A DNA stretch of 28,086 nt from JBAXGE01 sp044344145. Its GTDB lineage: Bacteria; Planctomycetota; Phycisphaerae; WQYP01. The translations under genes and the position numbers were made by a program. The number at the start of each line of letters is the position of its first letter. Position 1 is the stretch's first letter. This document shows positions 1 to 7,811 of this stretch, piece by piece. The DNA lies in the NCBI GenBank assembly GCA_044344145.1, contig JBIJDM010000009.1:1-28086 (forward strand), written 5' to 3'. The notes below the pieces were generated by a model that was given only the letters and a program-made list of their open reading frames with translations, searched no databases and was not told the DNA's origin.

Positions 1-321
1 ATTATCAAGCTACGTTACGGGATTGGCGACGGGTATACCTACACGCTGGAAGAAGTGGGCCGGATTTTCAAAGTCACCCGTGAACGCGTCCGCCAAGTCG
101 AAGCCAAAGCCATTCGCAAACTGCAGCATCCCGTGCGGGCTCGCAAGCTGGAAGGTTTCCTTGACGGTTCCATTCTGGCCACATTGGGCACCAACCCCAA
201 ACCGCCTGAAGTCGATGACGAGACTATCATCGAAGGCGATGATGCACTCCCGACTGAAGCCGCGGCCGGTGATGAAAAACTCGCCGCAGATGATGAACCC
301 GAAGCCACCGAGGTGGAATAA
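1..321 (+). CDS. rpoD: Primary sigma factor (RpoD/SigA), C-terminal fragment
   Basis: Only the last 106 codons are in the window; the gene starts upstream of position 1. The visible part is sigma-70 region 4.2: the segment IIKLRYGI followed by the helix-turn-helix TLEEVGRIFKVTRERVRQVE (residues 15-34 of the fragment), which reads the -35 element, then AKAIRKLQHP. This pattern is diagnostic of group 1 sigma factors. Most RpoD proteins end a few residues after the equivalent of GFLDG (52-56). This one continues for about 50 residues, rich in Asp, Glu, Pro and Ala, with no predicted fold. The stop is TAA at 319-321. The next gene begins 2 bases later, so the two are probably co-transcribed. The family call is firm. 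The role of the acidic tail is unknown. Confidence 0.93.
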   Translation: MIKLRYGIGDGYTYTLEEVGRIFKVTRERVRQVEAKAIRKLQHPVRARKLEGFLDGSILATLGTNPKPPEVDDETIIEGDDALPTEAAAGDEKLAADDEPEATEVE

Positions 322-323
322 CC

Positions 324-1049
324 ATGCCGTCGTCCCCGCGATTTTTGGTCACCGCCGGTAATACGCGCGAGGCCATTGATCGGGTCCGGGATTGGGGCAA
401 TATCTTCACGGGGCGCACGGGCTTTGAGATCGCTCAGGCATTGTTGCCTGTGGGGTCTGTTACGCTATTGACCAGCGTACCGGCCCACGCGGACGCAATC
501 ACTCTGGCGGGTGGGCAGGCCGCGTTGTTTCACACCCACCATGAGCTGGAAACGCTCTGCGCTGAACACGCCCAGCAGTCATATCATGCCATTATTATGT
601 CCGCAGCCGTTTCTGATTATACGCCGGACGGAGTCTATGAAATAATGGAGCAACGGGAACTGCCGGACGCACCGGGAGTGCAGCAATGGACCGTGCGCAA
701 TGTGCAGCAGGGGAAAGTTAAAAGTACTCATCCCGCCATTGCCATTGCCGGCAAACCCACCGCCAAAATCGTAGATATGTTCCGGGCGCGGTGGCATTAT
801 TGCGGGCTTTTGATCAAGTTTAAGCTGGAAGTTGATCTGACCGATGCGGACTTGATCCAGGTCGCCTCCGCCAGTCGATTGTCCAGTCAGGCGGACTTGA
901 TGGTGGCCAACACACTTGCCCATGTGCAAGGTGCCGTACCAAAAGCATTTCTCATTGATGAACAGGGCGTAGGTGAAGTCCCACGGGCCGCGTTGGCGGC
1001 AACGCTCGTTGCCTGGATTGTAACACACCTACCGCACGATCCGTCCTGA
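324..1049 (+). CDS. coaB: CoaB-like phosphopantothenate-cysteine ligase domain protein
   Basis: A 241-residue protein with the fold signature of the DFP/CoaB family, which joins 4'-phosphopantothenate and cysteine in coenzyme A synthesis. The N-terminus FLVTAGNTREAIDRVRDWGN (7-26) matches the nucleotide-binding start of CoaB (usual form TAGGTREPIDPVR), and SAAVSDYTP (about 93-101) matches the AAVADY motif. GKVKS and a late VANTL segment also fit. There is no CoaC decarboxylase half, so it is stand-alone. Several usually conserved positions differ: TAGGT reads TAGNT, and the NRSSGKMG stretch reads NIFTGRTG. A related but different substrate is therefore possible. The ATG lies 2 bases after the rpoD stop, and GAGGTGG inside the rpoD end serves as ribosome binding site. 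It converges on the lipoprotein gene with 9 bases between the stops. Confidence 0.7.
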   Translation: MPSSPRFLVTAGNTREAIDRVRDWGNIFTGRTGFEIAQALLPVGSVTLLTSVPAHADAITLAGGQAALFHTHHELETLCAEHAQQSYHAIIMSAAVSDYTPDGVYEIMEQRELPDAPGVQQWTVRNVQQGKVKSTHPAIAIAGKPTAKIVDMFRARWHYCGLLIKFKLEVDLTDADLIQVASASRLSSQADLMVANTLAHVQGAVPKAFLIDEQGVGEVPRAALAATLVAWIVTHLPHDPS

Positions 1050-1058
1050 CCACAAATA

Positions 1059-1676
1059 CTATGGCAGTTGGATCCATTCCCATTTGCCCGTTACACGGTT
1101 CAGGCGTTCCATCCAATCACCGGATTTGGCCCGCTCAACCCGTTCCTTGTAATAGATCAATGCGACATCTGCGGTGCCGACTTTTTTCTCCAACGCTTCC
1201 ATTTCATAAAGCTTTTGTCGGGAAGTATTTTCCGCTTCCAGCAGTGCGATCTGCTCCGGCTGGAGCGTGTCCCGCGCCACCACAAGTCCGGTATGAGATT
1301 CGCCAACTAATTTGGCGTCGAGGAGAGCTCGGATTTTCGGGAAACGCACACGCAGATCATCCAGAATGGCCTGTTTATCCTCGGTGGCGGGTTGGCTGGC
1401 GGGGGCGACGGTCATCTGCAAGACCATGGCACTAGCATCTGATTGTGCGGGGATGGCGCTGCCACTGCGTGAACTGGGCACGCTGGGGGTGGCCCCCATG
1501 ATGTAGTCCAGATTCTTACGCGCATCGGTAATCACCAGTTCCAACTTCCCGCTGATATTGATATTTACTTCAATAGGTTTGGGTTCAATGATCACGGTAT
1601 GCCGGGTATCGCATCCCGTCAGAATCAGTAACACGCCCGAGCATACCACACCATACAGGCAAATCATCGTACGCAT
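1059..1676 (-). CDS. Lipoprotein fusing YnbE-like and YdbL-like (DUF1318) domains
   Basis: A 205-residue lipoprotein. The signal peptide ends in the lipobox LTGC, with lipidated Cys22. Residues 22-60 resemble YnbE: a short lipoprotein segment with PKPIEVNINI followed by an extended strand (compare the PKEPITINMNVKIEHE-type sequence of the family). A Ser/Pro/Ala-rich linker (about 61-105) leads to a YdbL-like DUF1318 domain (106-205) with LVGESHTGLV, ENTSRQKLYE, ERAKSGDW and the ending GKWEW. In enterobacteria these are separate genes ynbE and ydbL next to ydbH. YnbE pairs by beta strands with YdbH to bridge the envelope, and YdbL modulates YnbE. Here the gene starts 15 bases after the ydbH-like stop, with GAGGT before the ATG, so the two form an operon. 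Mature residue 2 is Asp, which in E. coli would favour retention in the inner membrane. The family match is read by eye. Confidence 0.75.
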   Translation of the reverse strand: MRTMICLYGVVCSGVLLILTGCDTRHTVIIEPKPIEVNINISGKLELVITDARKNLDYIMGATPSVPSSRSGSAIPAQSDASAMVLQMTVAPASQPATEDKQAILDDLRVRFPKIRALLDAKLVGESHTGLVVARDTLQPEQIALLEAENTSRQKLYEMEALEKKVGTADVALIYYKERVERAKSGDWMERLNRVTGKWEWIQLP

Positions 1677-1691
1677 ACATCACCTCACGAG

Positions 1692-4600
1692 TTACTTGGA
1701 CCGAGTCTCCGTAGCATTAACATTGTTCTTGATGGCATCGAACCAGGATTTCAAACCCGTCGCCGAAGCCATGAGCTGCTCCAAACTGGTATTGATCCCG
1801 ATCGTCAAATCTTTGATATTGATCGGATCTCGTACAATCATATCACGCCCATCCAAATTTACCTTAACTTCACGCTTTTCTGATGCCGCAAAATCTTTCC
1901 GCGTGAAATCAACCGTCACCTCAGCGCCGGTGGGTTGGCTGGTTAATAAGACCCTACCGGCAACGTATGGATAGTGACGCAGGTCCTGCATAATTAATTT
2001 GGTCAGATCGCTGCCAAATTGATTCATCAGCATGGTCTGGAGCTCGGGAAGTGTCTTGATTTCCAATATGCCGGGGCCGTCGGCGGCAACACTTACGCTT
2101 CCGCGAAAGTCTTTGCCGAGATCACGGGCTAAGGTGATCTGCCCGGAGAATTTACCATCCAACAGGAAATTATCGGGCTGCATATTTTGCGTCACTTGGA
2201 GCAGGTCTAACCCAGTGATCTTGAGCTCTGATGCAGGCATAACGCCGGTGGTAAAGTTGTAGCCGATAGATCCCGTGATGTCGCCACCCATCGTAGTTAA
2301 TTTAACCGTGGGCAACAGTAACAGTCCGGCTTTATAACTGCCCGCCAACAGCACTTTGGACAAGCTATTTTTATCCGCGGTAATTTTGGCAATCTGACTG
2401 TTAAACTCCGGTAACTGCCAACCGTTCATACCAGCGTTTGATTCATAGCCCCCAAGTACACTCAGACTTAGCCCACTTAAACGGTATTTGAGTTTGGAAA
2501 CCACGTCATCGGTTCCCGTTTCAAAGTTGTTCAGGTCCAAATGTCCCTGAATCTTCTGCAGAACGGAGTTGGCTTGGGTCAATGAAATCTGGTTCAGTTG
2601 CAGCGAATCCCCAGCACAATCAATCAATCCGCGAACCTCAGCTGGCAATTTTGGTAGCCATGGCCGCAAGGCATCGGCTTCAGCGAACAGTTCCGGGTGG
2701 TTATAGCTTAATTGTACCAATGAAAACGTCAGCAATTCCGGCTTCCGCTGATATTCTGCGGTACGCAACATAATATCGCTGCCACGTATTAAGGCCAGAC
2801 TGCCGGGATCACCTATAGTCCAGCGTTGCACGGATAGCTGGTCGAAATGGCCCGTCTGCGCTGCGTCTTTGCTCGTATAGGAAAGGTTTACCAATTTGAG
2901 TGCATCAATCTCCCATGGCAGAACCAGATTTTTAAGACTGGGTGCAGTCACGGTTACGTTACCCGATAGCGCTTCCGCTGAGAGGGTTCGTACCAGTGCG
3001 GTCAATGAACCCTGATTATTCCAATCACATTGCGGCAGATCGAGCCGGAGCTTTTTCCCGGATAGTTCCCAACCCTTGGTACTGCGTAAATTGATAGTAT
3101 CGAATTCCAACAAAGTCGCAATTGCACCAAGGCTTTTCGAAACCCCCAAATCCATCTGGCCCTGCGTTTGGAATGTTCCGCCCCCAACATAAAAGGTGGG
3201 AGGATTTACTGTTGCCGTATCTTTTATATCCCAACGAAACTTGGTGGGGGAGTCCAAGGTAATCACTCCCGCCGTGGACCAGCGTCCAGAATGTTGCACT
3301 TCTGCCAGTGACAATTCAACCCGTTGGTGGGCTGGGAATTGCAAAGTGCTGCCCAGTGTATCCAGCCAGGCATTATCCACGCCGGCCAACAGCTCGCCCC
3401 GCTCGATCTGCCATTGGACACTTTGCGGCCGACTTAGCTGATCACCCCATACCAGACCACAGTTGAGTACCGCAAAATGTCCCTGATAGTCCATATTTCC
3501 CAATGGGGCAATGCGTCCCGCAAGGGTGGTTTTTTGGGTTTCCAGGTTCAGTTGGCTGGACTCAGGCTGCCATTGACCTATCGCACCCAACTGCCCCAGC
3601 GTGATATGTTGAATCCCCGGGATTGTGTCTGTACTCAAGGTTACATCATTCAGAACGCATTGTTCTAACCGGACCTGAGCCGGGGCATAATTGTCTTGGA
3701 ACAGAATTTGGGCACCGAGTGTGCCCTGACGCAAGCCATAGTTTCCCCAGCTACTGGTCATTACAAACGCTTGTGCAGTCAGGGCCAATGATGCCTGTAT
3801 CTTCTGGGCTAACTTATGTAGTTGAACATCCAACACCATGGGGCAGGATATTTGCAGGTTATTATCCCAAGTGAAGGCGGCTTGCGGCAATGACAGTTTG
3901 GTCTGGGCAGTGAAGGTGTCGAGCTTGCCGACCGCCATGGTAAGTGTACCGGAGTTCGCCGCAGCAATATCACATTGCTGGATGTGCAACCGACTGACGG
4001 CCGGGAACCCATCCAGCAGAGGCTGGATTTGCTTCGGGTCGTATAAACGGGCGTTAGCGTTCCAAGCGACGGAACCTGAGGTGGTGGCATCCACGGTCGC
4101 GTTTGCGTCAAGATGAACCGTTAACGCGGTATGTTGCAACAGACCACGCATATGTCCCCCCCAGCCGGTGGATGGTGTGCATTGGACGTCCGCTTGCAGT
4201 AAATATGTAAACTGCGTAGGGGCCTTCACCAGCCACTGCGGTAGTGGGCTAATCGTTGTGGTGCCAGCAATTGTTACCGCATCAAATTGTAGCGTCGGAA
4301 GTGTCTTCGCCACGGGTGTTGATGATGGAGGGGGAGTTAATACAGCCAAGAGATCGGCAAGGTTGGTGGTACCGGTCGTCGTGTCGTGGGTAACCTGAAT
4401 CCTCGTTCCTTGCAGATTGAGTTCGCGAATCCTGCCCGCAGTCAGTTCGCTCCAATGAAAGGAGGCCTGCAGGCGATCCACGGTGGCAACGGTAGCGCTG
4501 TTAGGGGCTTGGATGGTTACGCCCCGCAGCAATAACGTACCGCCGGGATATAAGACTGCATGCTCCACCCGAACCACACCCGAACCCAGAAACCACGCCC

Positions 4601-4730
4601 CGGCCCAATTCACCAGCGTTGTGGTCATCGTCCAAGGGGTACTCAGTACGACCGCAACGGCCAATGCCGTCAGCACACGCTTGCGTGGGCGTTTCCGGCG
4701 GGGGGGATGTGTAATGGGGGCTGGGGTCAT
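1692..4730 (-). CDS. ydbH: YdbH-like AsmA-family intermembrane transport protein
   Basis: About 1012 residues. A basic N-terminus (RRKRPRKR) precedes one membrane anchor (about residues 19-40); the rest is a long, weakly repetitive beta-rich periplasmic region, as in AsmA-like proteins that form grooved bridges for phospholipids. The C-terminal part (LLDGKFSGQITL, then a segment ending in RHYPYVAGRVLL, then KVNLDGRDM) resembles the YdbH C-terminal domain (Pfam name 'dicarboxylate transport', now thought a misnomer). The downstream YnbE/YdbL-like gene, 15 bases away, strongly supports this over a generic AsmA assignment. I chose ATG at 4730. An in-frame TTG at 4766 is possible, with AGGAGA upstream but about 15 bases away, and would add 12 residues. 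The upstream region is shared with divergent aguB. Sequence identity to E. coli YdbH is probably low, so the call rests on architecture and context. Confidence 0.75.
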   Translation of the reverse strand: MTPAPITHPPRRKRPRKRVLTALAVAVVLSTPWTMTTTLVNWAGAWFLGSGVVRVEHAVLYPGGTLLLRGVTIQAPNSATVATVDRLQASFHWSELTAGRIRELNLQGTRIQVTHDTTTGTTNLADLLAVLTPPPSSTPVAKTLPTLQFDAVTIAGTTTISPLPQWLVKAPTQFTYLLQADVQCTPSTGWGGHMRGLLQHTALTVHLDANATVDATTSGSVAWNANARLYDPKQIQPLLDGFPAVSRLHIQQCDIAAANSGTLTMAVGKLDTFTAQTKLSLPQAAFTWDNNLQISCPMVLDVQLHKLAQKIQASLALTAQAFVMTSSWGNYGLRQGTLGAQILFQDNYAPAQVRLEQCVLNDVTLSTDTIPGIQHITLGQLGAIGQWQPESSQLNLETQKTTLAGRIAPLGNMDYQGHFAVLNCGLVWGDQLSRPQSVQWQIERGELLAGVDNAWLDTLGSTLQFPAHQRVELSLAEVQHSGRWSTAGVITLDSPTKFRWDIKDTATVNPPTFYVGGGTFQTQGQMDLGVSKSLGAIATLLEFDTINLRSTKGWELSGKKLRLDLPQCDWNNQGSLTALVRTLSAEALSGNVTVTAPSLKNLVLPWEIDALKLVNLSYTSKDAAQTGHFDQLSVQRWTIGDPGSLALIRGSDIMLRTAEYQRKPELLTFSLVQLSYNHPELFAEADALRPWLPKLPAEVRGLIDCAGDSLQLNQISLTQANSVLQKIQGHLDLNNFETGTDDVVSKLKYRLSGLSLSVLGGYESNAGMNGWQLPEFNSQIAKITADKNSLSKVLLAGSYKAGLLLLPTVKLTTMGGDITGSIGYNFTTGVMPASELKITGLDLLQVTQNMQPDNFLLDGKFSGQITLARDLGKDFRGSVSVAADGPGILEIKTLPELQTMLMNQFGSDLTKLIMQDLRHYPYVAGRVLLTSQPTGAEVTVDFTRKDFAASEKREVKVNLDGRDMIVRDPINIKDLTIGINTSLEQLMASATGLKSWFDAIKNNVNATETRSK

Positions 4731-4791
4731 AAAATCTACTTTAAGAATCGATTCGATGCTTGCCAAGCACGGATATTTTTTCTCCTGATGG

Positions 4792-4797
4792 TATAAT
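4792..4797 (+). promoter_or_regulatory. Possible -10 box upstream of aguB
   Basis: A perfect TATAAT hexamer lies 25 bases before the aguB start codon, in the short divergent gap between ydbH and aguB. No convincing -35 hexamer sits 16-18 bases upstream; the best TTGCCA at 4760-4765 is 26 bases away. It would give a short leader that includes the AGGAG ribosome binding site at 4811-4815. This is inference from sequence alone. Confidence 0.35.
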
Positions 4798-4822
4798 TCC
4801 GCTGCATTACAGGAGTCTTGGC

Positions 4823-5707
4823 ATGTCCAATCAAAAGCCGTTTCGCGTCGGGATCATTCAAATGACCTGCACAAATGATACCCAGTCTAATCTGGATAAG
4901 GTAGTGCAGAAGATTCGTGAAGCCGCCGCCCAGGGGGCTCAGGTCATCAGCACGCAGGAATTGTTCCGGTCCCCATATTTCTGCCAAACCGAAGACACCA
5001 AAACCTTCGATCTGGCCGAAGCCATTCCCGGCCCCTCGACCCAAGTCCTGGGCCAGATCGCCAAAGAACTTAAGGTGGCTTTGGTCGCATCCCTTTTCGA
5101 ACACCGCACCGCCGGGGTGTACCATAACACCGCCGCAATTCTGGATGCCGACGGCAGCTTGCTGGGCACGTATCGCAAGATGCATATCCCGGATGATCCG
5201 CTCTACTACGAAAAATACTACTTTACCCCCGGCGATCTGGGCTACAAAGCCTGGCAAACCCGTTATGGTAGGATCGGCGTGCTGATTTGTTGGGATCAGT
5301 GGTACCCCGAAGCCGCCCGTTTGACCGCTATGCAAGACATTAACGTCTTGTTCTATCCCACCGCCATCGGCTGGCATCCGAAAGAAAAAGCCGAATTTGG
5401 TACCGCCCAAGTCTCGGTTTGGCAGACGATCCAACGCAGTCATGCCATCGCCAACGGCGTCTACGTGGCATCCCCGAACCGGATTGGTCACGAAGGCGCC
5501 AAAGATGGCGGGATTGAGTTTTTTGGCAATTCGTTTATTTGCGACCCCTTTGGCCGGATGCTTCAGACTGCTTCATGTGATAAGGAAGAAATTCTGATCG
5601 CGGAAGTGGATCCCAAACTTCAGGAAGAAGTGCGCCGGAATTGGCCATTCTTCCGGGATCGCCGGATTGATTCCTACGGTTCGATCACCCAGCGTTTTGG
5701 TAATTAA
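4823..5707 (+). CDS. aguB: N-carbamoylputrescine amidase
   Basis: A 294-residue member of the nitrilase superfamily, the usual length for AguB. The catalytic triad is visible: Glu46 in ISTQELFRSPYF, Lys119 in YRKMHIPDD and Cys156 in IGVLICWDQWYPEAAR. The CWDQWYPE form and the segment EKYYFTPGDLG are characteristic of N-carbamoylputrescine amidase, which releases putrescine, CO2 and ammonia from N-carbamoylputrescine in the cytoplasm. The start at 4823 is set by AGGAG seven bases upstream; an in-frame ATG at 4760 would overlap the ydbH promoter region and lacks homology. The agmatine deiminase gene that makes its substrate follows after 10 bases, so the pair forms an operon. Nothing looks damaged. 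Confidence 0.93.
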   Translation: MSNQKPFRVGIIQMTCTNDTQSNLDKVVQKIREAAAQGAQVISTQELFRSPYFCQTEDTKTFDLAEAIPGPSTQVLGQIAKELKVALVASLFEHRTAGVYHNTAAILDADGSLLGTYRKMHIPDDPLYYEKYYFTPGDLGYKAWQTRYGRIGVLICWDQWYPEAARLTAMQDINVLFYPTAIGWHPKEKAEFGTAQVSVWQTIQRSHAIANGVYVASPNRIGHEGAKDGGIEFFGNSFICDPFGRMLQTASCDKEEILIAEVDPKLQEEVRRNWPFFRDRRIDSYGSITQRFGN

Positions 5708-5717
5708 GGACCCCACC

Positions 5718-6803
5718 ATGAGCCCCACGAAATTACCTGCCCAGCTCGGATTCAGCATGCCCGCGGAATGGCAGAAACATACCGCCACTTGGTTAGCGTG
5801 GCCGCACAATCGGGCAGACTGGCCGGGTAAATTCCCCCCCATCCCGTGGATTTATGCGGACATTGTTCGTTTGCTGGCCCAGGGCGAAGATGTCCATATT
5901 CTGGTACCCGATAAGACCAGTCTGAAAACCGTCGAGAAAATCCTGGATAAAAACGCCGTGACGATGGCGCGGGTTCATCTGCACGCGTTGCCCACAGATC
6001 GCGTATGGACCCGGGATTCCGGGCCTATTTTTGTCACCCGGCAGGGGGGCAAGAAAACTGAATTGGCCGTGACCGACTGGAAGTTCAACGCGTGGGCCAA
6101 GTATGATAATTGGAAACATGACGACAAAATCCCTGCTTATGTCGCGCGTAAATTGAAACTCAATAGTTGGCAACCCCAGGTGCGTGTGGGCAAGAAATTG
6201 CAGCGGATGGTTTTGGAAGGGGGGAGTATTGATGTCAACGGGGCCGGGACGTTATTGACCACGGAAGAATGTCTTCTCTCGCCCATTCAGGCCCGTAATC
6301 CTGGCGCCACCCGGACCGATATCGAGGCCGCACTGGCTGATTATCTCGGCATTGAACAGGTGTTGTGGCTGGAACGCGGGATTGCCGGGGATGATACCCA
6401 TGGCCATATCGATGACACCGCGCGGTTTGTGAATACCGATACGATCGTGTGCTGTGTGGAAGCCAATCAGGCGGATGATAATCATGCCCCCATGCAGGAT
6501 AATCTGCAACGGTTGCGGCAATACCGTACGCTGGATGGCAAACCTTGGAATATTGTTGAATTGCCCATGCCCCAGCCGGTAGTTTTTGATGGCCAGCGTT
6601 TGCCGGCCAGTTACGCCAATTTCTACATCGCCAATGCCGGCGTACTCGTACCGGTATTCAATGATCCGTATGACCGGCTGGCACTGGACATCCTGCAGGA
6701 ATGTTTCCCGGATCGGCCGGTGGTACCGGTTTATTGTCGCGATCTGGTATGGGGTCTGGGCACACTGCATTGTATGACCCAGCAACAGCCCGCAATTGCA
6801 TGA
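5718..6803 (+). CDS. aguA: Agmatine deiminase
   Basis: A 361-residue protein of the peptidyl-arginine/agmatine deiminase (guanidino-group modifying) family that converts agmatine to N-carbamoylputrescine and ammonia. Motifs in order: MPAEWQKHTATWLAWPHN (14-31), RVWTRDSGPIFV (95-106), LEGGSIDVNG (167-176), GIAGDDTHGHIDD (221-233) with the catalytic Asp/His, and a C-terminal LHCMTQQQP with the nucleophile Cys352 (usual form HCITQQ). The start at 5718 has AAGGA seven bases upstream that overlaps the end of aguB; an in-frame ATG at 5667 lies inside aguB and is not needed. With aguB it completes the two-step arginine decarboxylase-dependent route to putrescine. The arginine decarboxylase itself is not in the window. 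Confidence 0.94.
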   Translation: MSPTKLPAQLGFSMPAEWQKHTATWLAWPHNRADWPGKFPPIPWIYADIVRLLAQGEDVHILVPDKTSLKTVEKILDKNAVTMARVHLHALPTDRVWTRDSGPIFVTRQGGKKTELAVTDWKFNAWAKYDNWKHDDKIPAYVARKLKLNSWQPQVRVGKKLQRMVLEGGSIDVNGAGTLLTTEECLLSPIQARNPGATRTDIEAALADYLGIEQVLWLERGIAGDDTHGHIDDTARFVNTDTIVCCVEANQADDNHAPMQDNLQRLRQYRTLDGKPWNIVELPMPQPVVFDGQRLPASYANFYIANAGVLVPVFNDPYDRLALDILQECFPDRPVVPVYCRDLVWGLGTLHCMTQQQPAIA

Positions 6804-6843
6804 TTTTGGGTACAATTAAGCCCAAACACGATAAGGAGTTGGT

Positions 6844-7737
6844 ATGCGTATCTTAGTCACCGGCGGCGCGGGCTTTGTCGGATCAAATCTAGCCAAACGC
6901 CTGCTCTGTATGGGCCACGAAGTGGTGGTGTTGGATAATTTTTTCTCCGGTGATTTCCGGAATTTGGTGGATTTCGGTGGGGAGGTCATCACCTCGAATG
7001 GCGATGTTCAGCCGGCAGGTAAGTATGATGTGATCTTCCACGAAGCGTCCATTACCGATACCACGGTGCATGACCAATACAAAATGATGACCAACAATGT
7101 CGAAGGGTTCCGGCATGTACTGGCCTGGGCCAAACAGTGGCAGGCCCGGCTGGTGTGGGCTTCCTCGGCAGCCACGTATGGCAATCAGGCCGCACCGAAT
7201 CGGATTACTGACACCCCCTGCCCGTTAAATGTTTACGGATATTCCAAGTTGGCGATGGAACATCTGGCTAAACTATGGCATGCGGAAACCAAATTACCCG
7301 TCATTGGGTTACGGTATTTCAATGTCTATGGTCCTGGCGAGGGGCACAAGGGTAAGTTTGCCTCGATGATCCTGCAACTGGCCAAGCAGATGCGGCAGGG
7401 GCAGATTCCCAAGATATTCAAACATGGTGAGCAGAAACGTGACTTTGTCTGCATTGAGGATGTCCTGCAAGCAAACTTACTAGCTATGGAAGCCAAAGGG
7501 CATACCGTGGTGAATGTCGGTTCGGGTGTAGCCCGGACGTTTAACGATATCATCGCGAATCTGAATCGTGTGCTGGGGACGAAACTTACCCCGGAGTATA
7601 TTGATAACCCGTATGCGTTCTTCCAGAATCACACCGAGGCAGACATCAGTTTCACGACCGAGCGGCTGGGATATCGCCCCAAATATACACTCGAGACGGG
7701 GATTGATCACTACGCCAAGTCGGGGAATCTAGCGTAA
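6844..7737 (+). CDS. hldD: ADP-glyceromanno-heptose 6-epimerase-like SDR
   Basis: A 297-residue extended short-chain dehydrogenase. NAD(P) binding is by GGAGFVG (7-13). The catalytic residues are Ser in ASSAATYG (about 106-113) and Tyr131/Lys135 in PLNVYGYSK. Several segments match HldD (RfaD) rather than other epimerases: IFHEAS, SSAATYG, PLNVYGYSK, RYFNVYGPGEGHKG (157-170), FASM, KRDFVCIEDV and a late YAFFQNHTEADIS. HldD inverts C-6 of ADP-D-glycero-heptose to give the L-glycero form, the donor for lipopolysaccharide inner core. A GT9 heptosyltransferase-like gene is at 25841-26899. AAGGAG precedes the ATG by 6 bases, and the gene follows aguA after 40 bases. Another related epimerase cannot be fully excluded. 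Confidence 0.8.
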   Translation: MRILVTGGAGFVGSNLAKRLLCMGHEVVVLDNFFSGDFRNLVDFGGEVITSNGDVQPAGKYDVIFHEASITDTTVHDQYKMMTNNVEGFRHVLAWAKQWQARLVWASSAATYGNQAAPNRITDTPCPLNVYGYSKLAMEHLAKLWHAETKLPVIGLRYFNVYGPGEGHKGKFASMILQLAKQMRQGQIPKIFKHGEQKRDFVCIEDVLQANLLAMEAKGHTVVNVGSGVARTFNDIIANLNRVLGTKLTPEYIDNPYAFFQNHTEADISFTTERLGYRPKYTLETGIDHYAKSGNLA

Positions 7738-7811
7738 GTAATTGTCATTAAAGCACTTACAAAATACACTAAAGTGACTATTATACATAACATACATTAT
7801 AGGACGTTGTA

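Noticed and set aside
4736..5491. A 251-codon open frame on the minus strand across aguB
   Set aside because: It is antisense to a clear nitrilase-family gene with all catalytic residues; its translation is Gly-rich and matches no family, as expected for a shadow frame in GC-rich DNA.
6805..6826. Hairpin TTTGGG/CCCAAA between aguA and hldD
   Set aside because: Only 6 bp with a 10-base loop and no T-run, directly before the hldD ribosome binding site; too weak to call a terminator.
7738..7811. AT-rich gap between convergent hldD and SDR genes
   Set aside because: I looked for a bidirectional terminator and for an attachment site, and found only short imperfect repeats such as CACTT/AAGTG.
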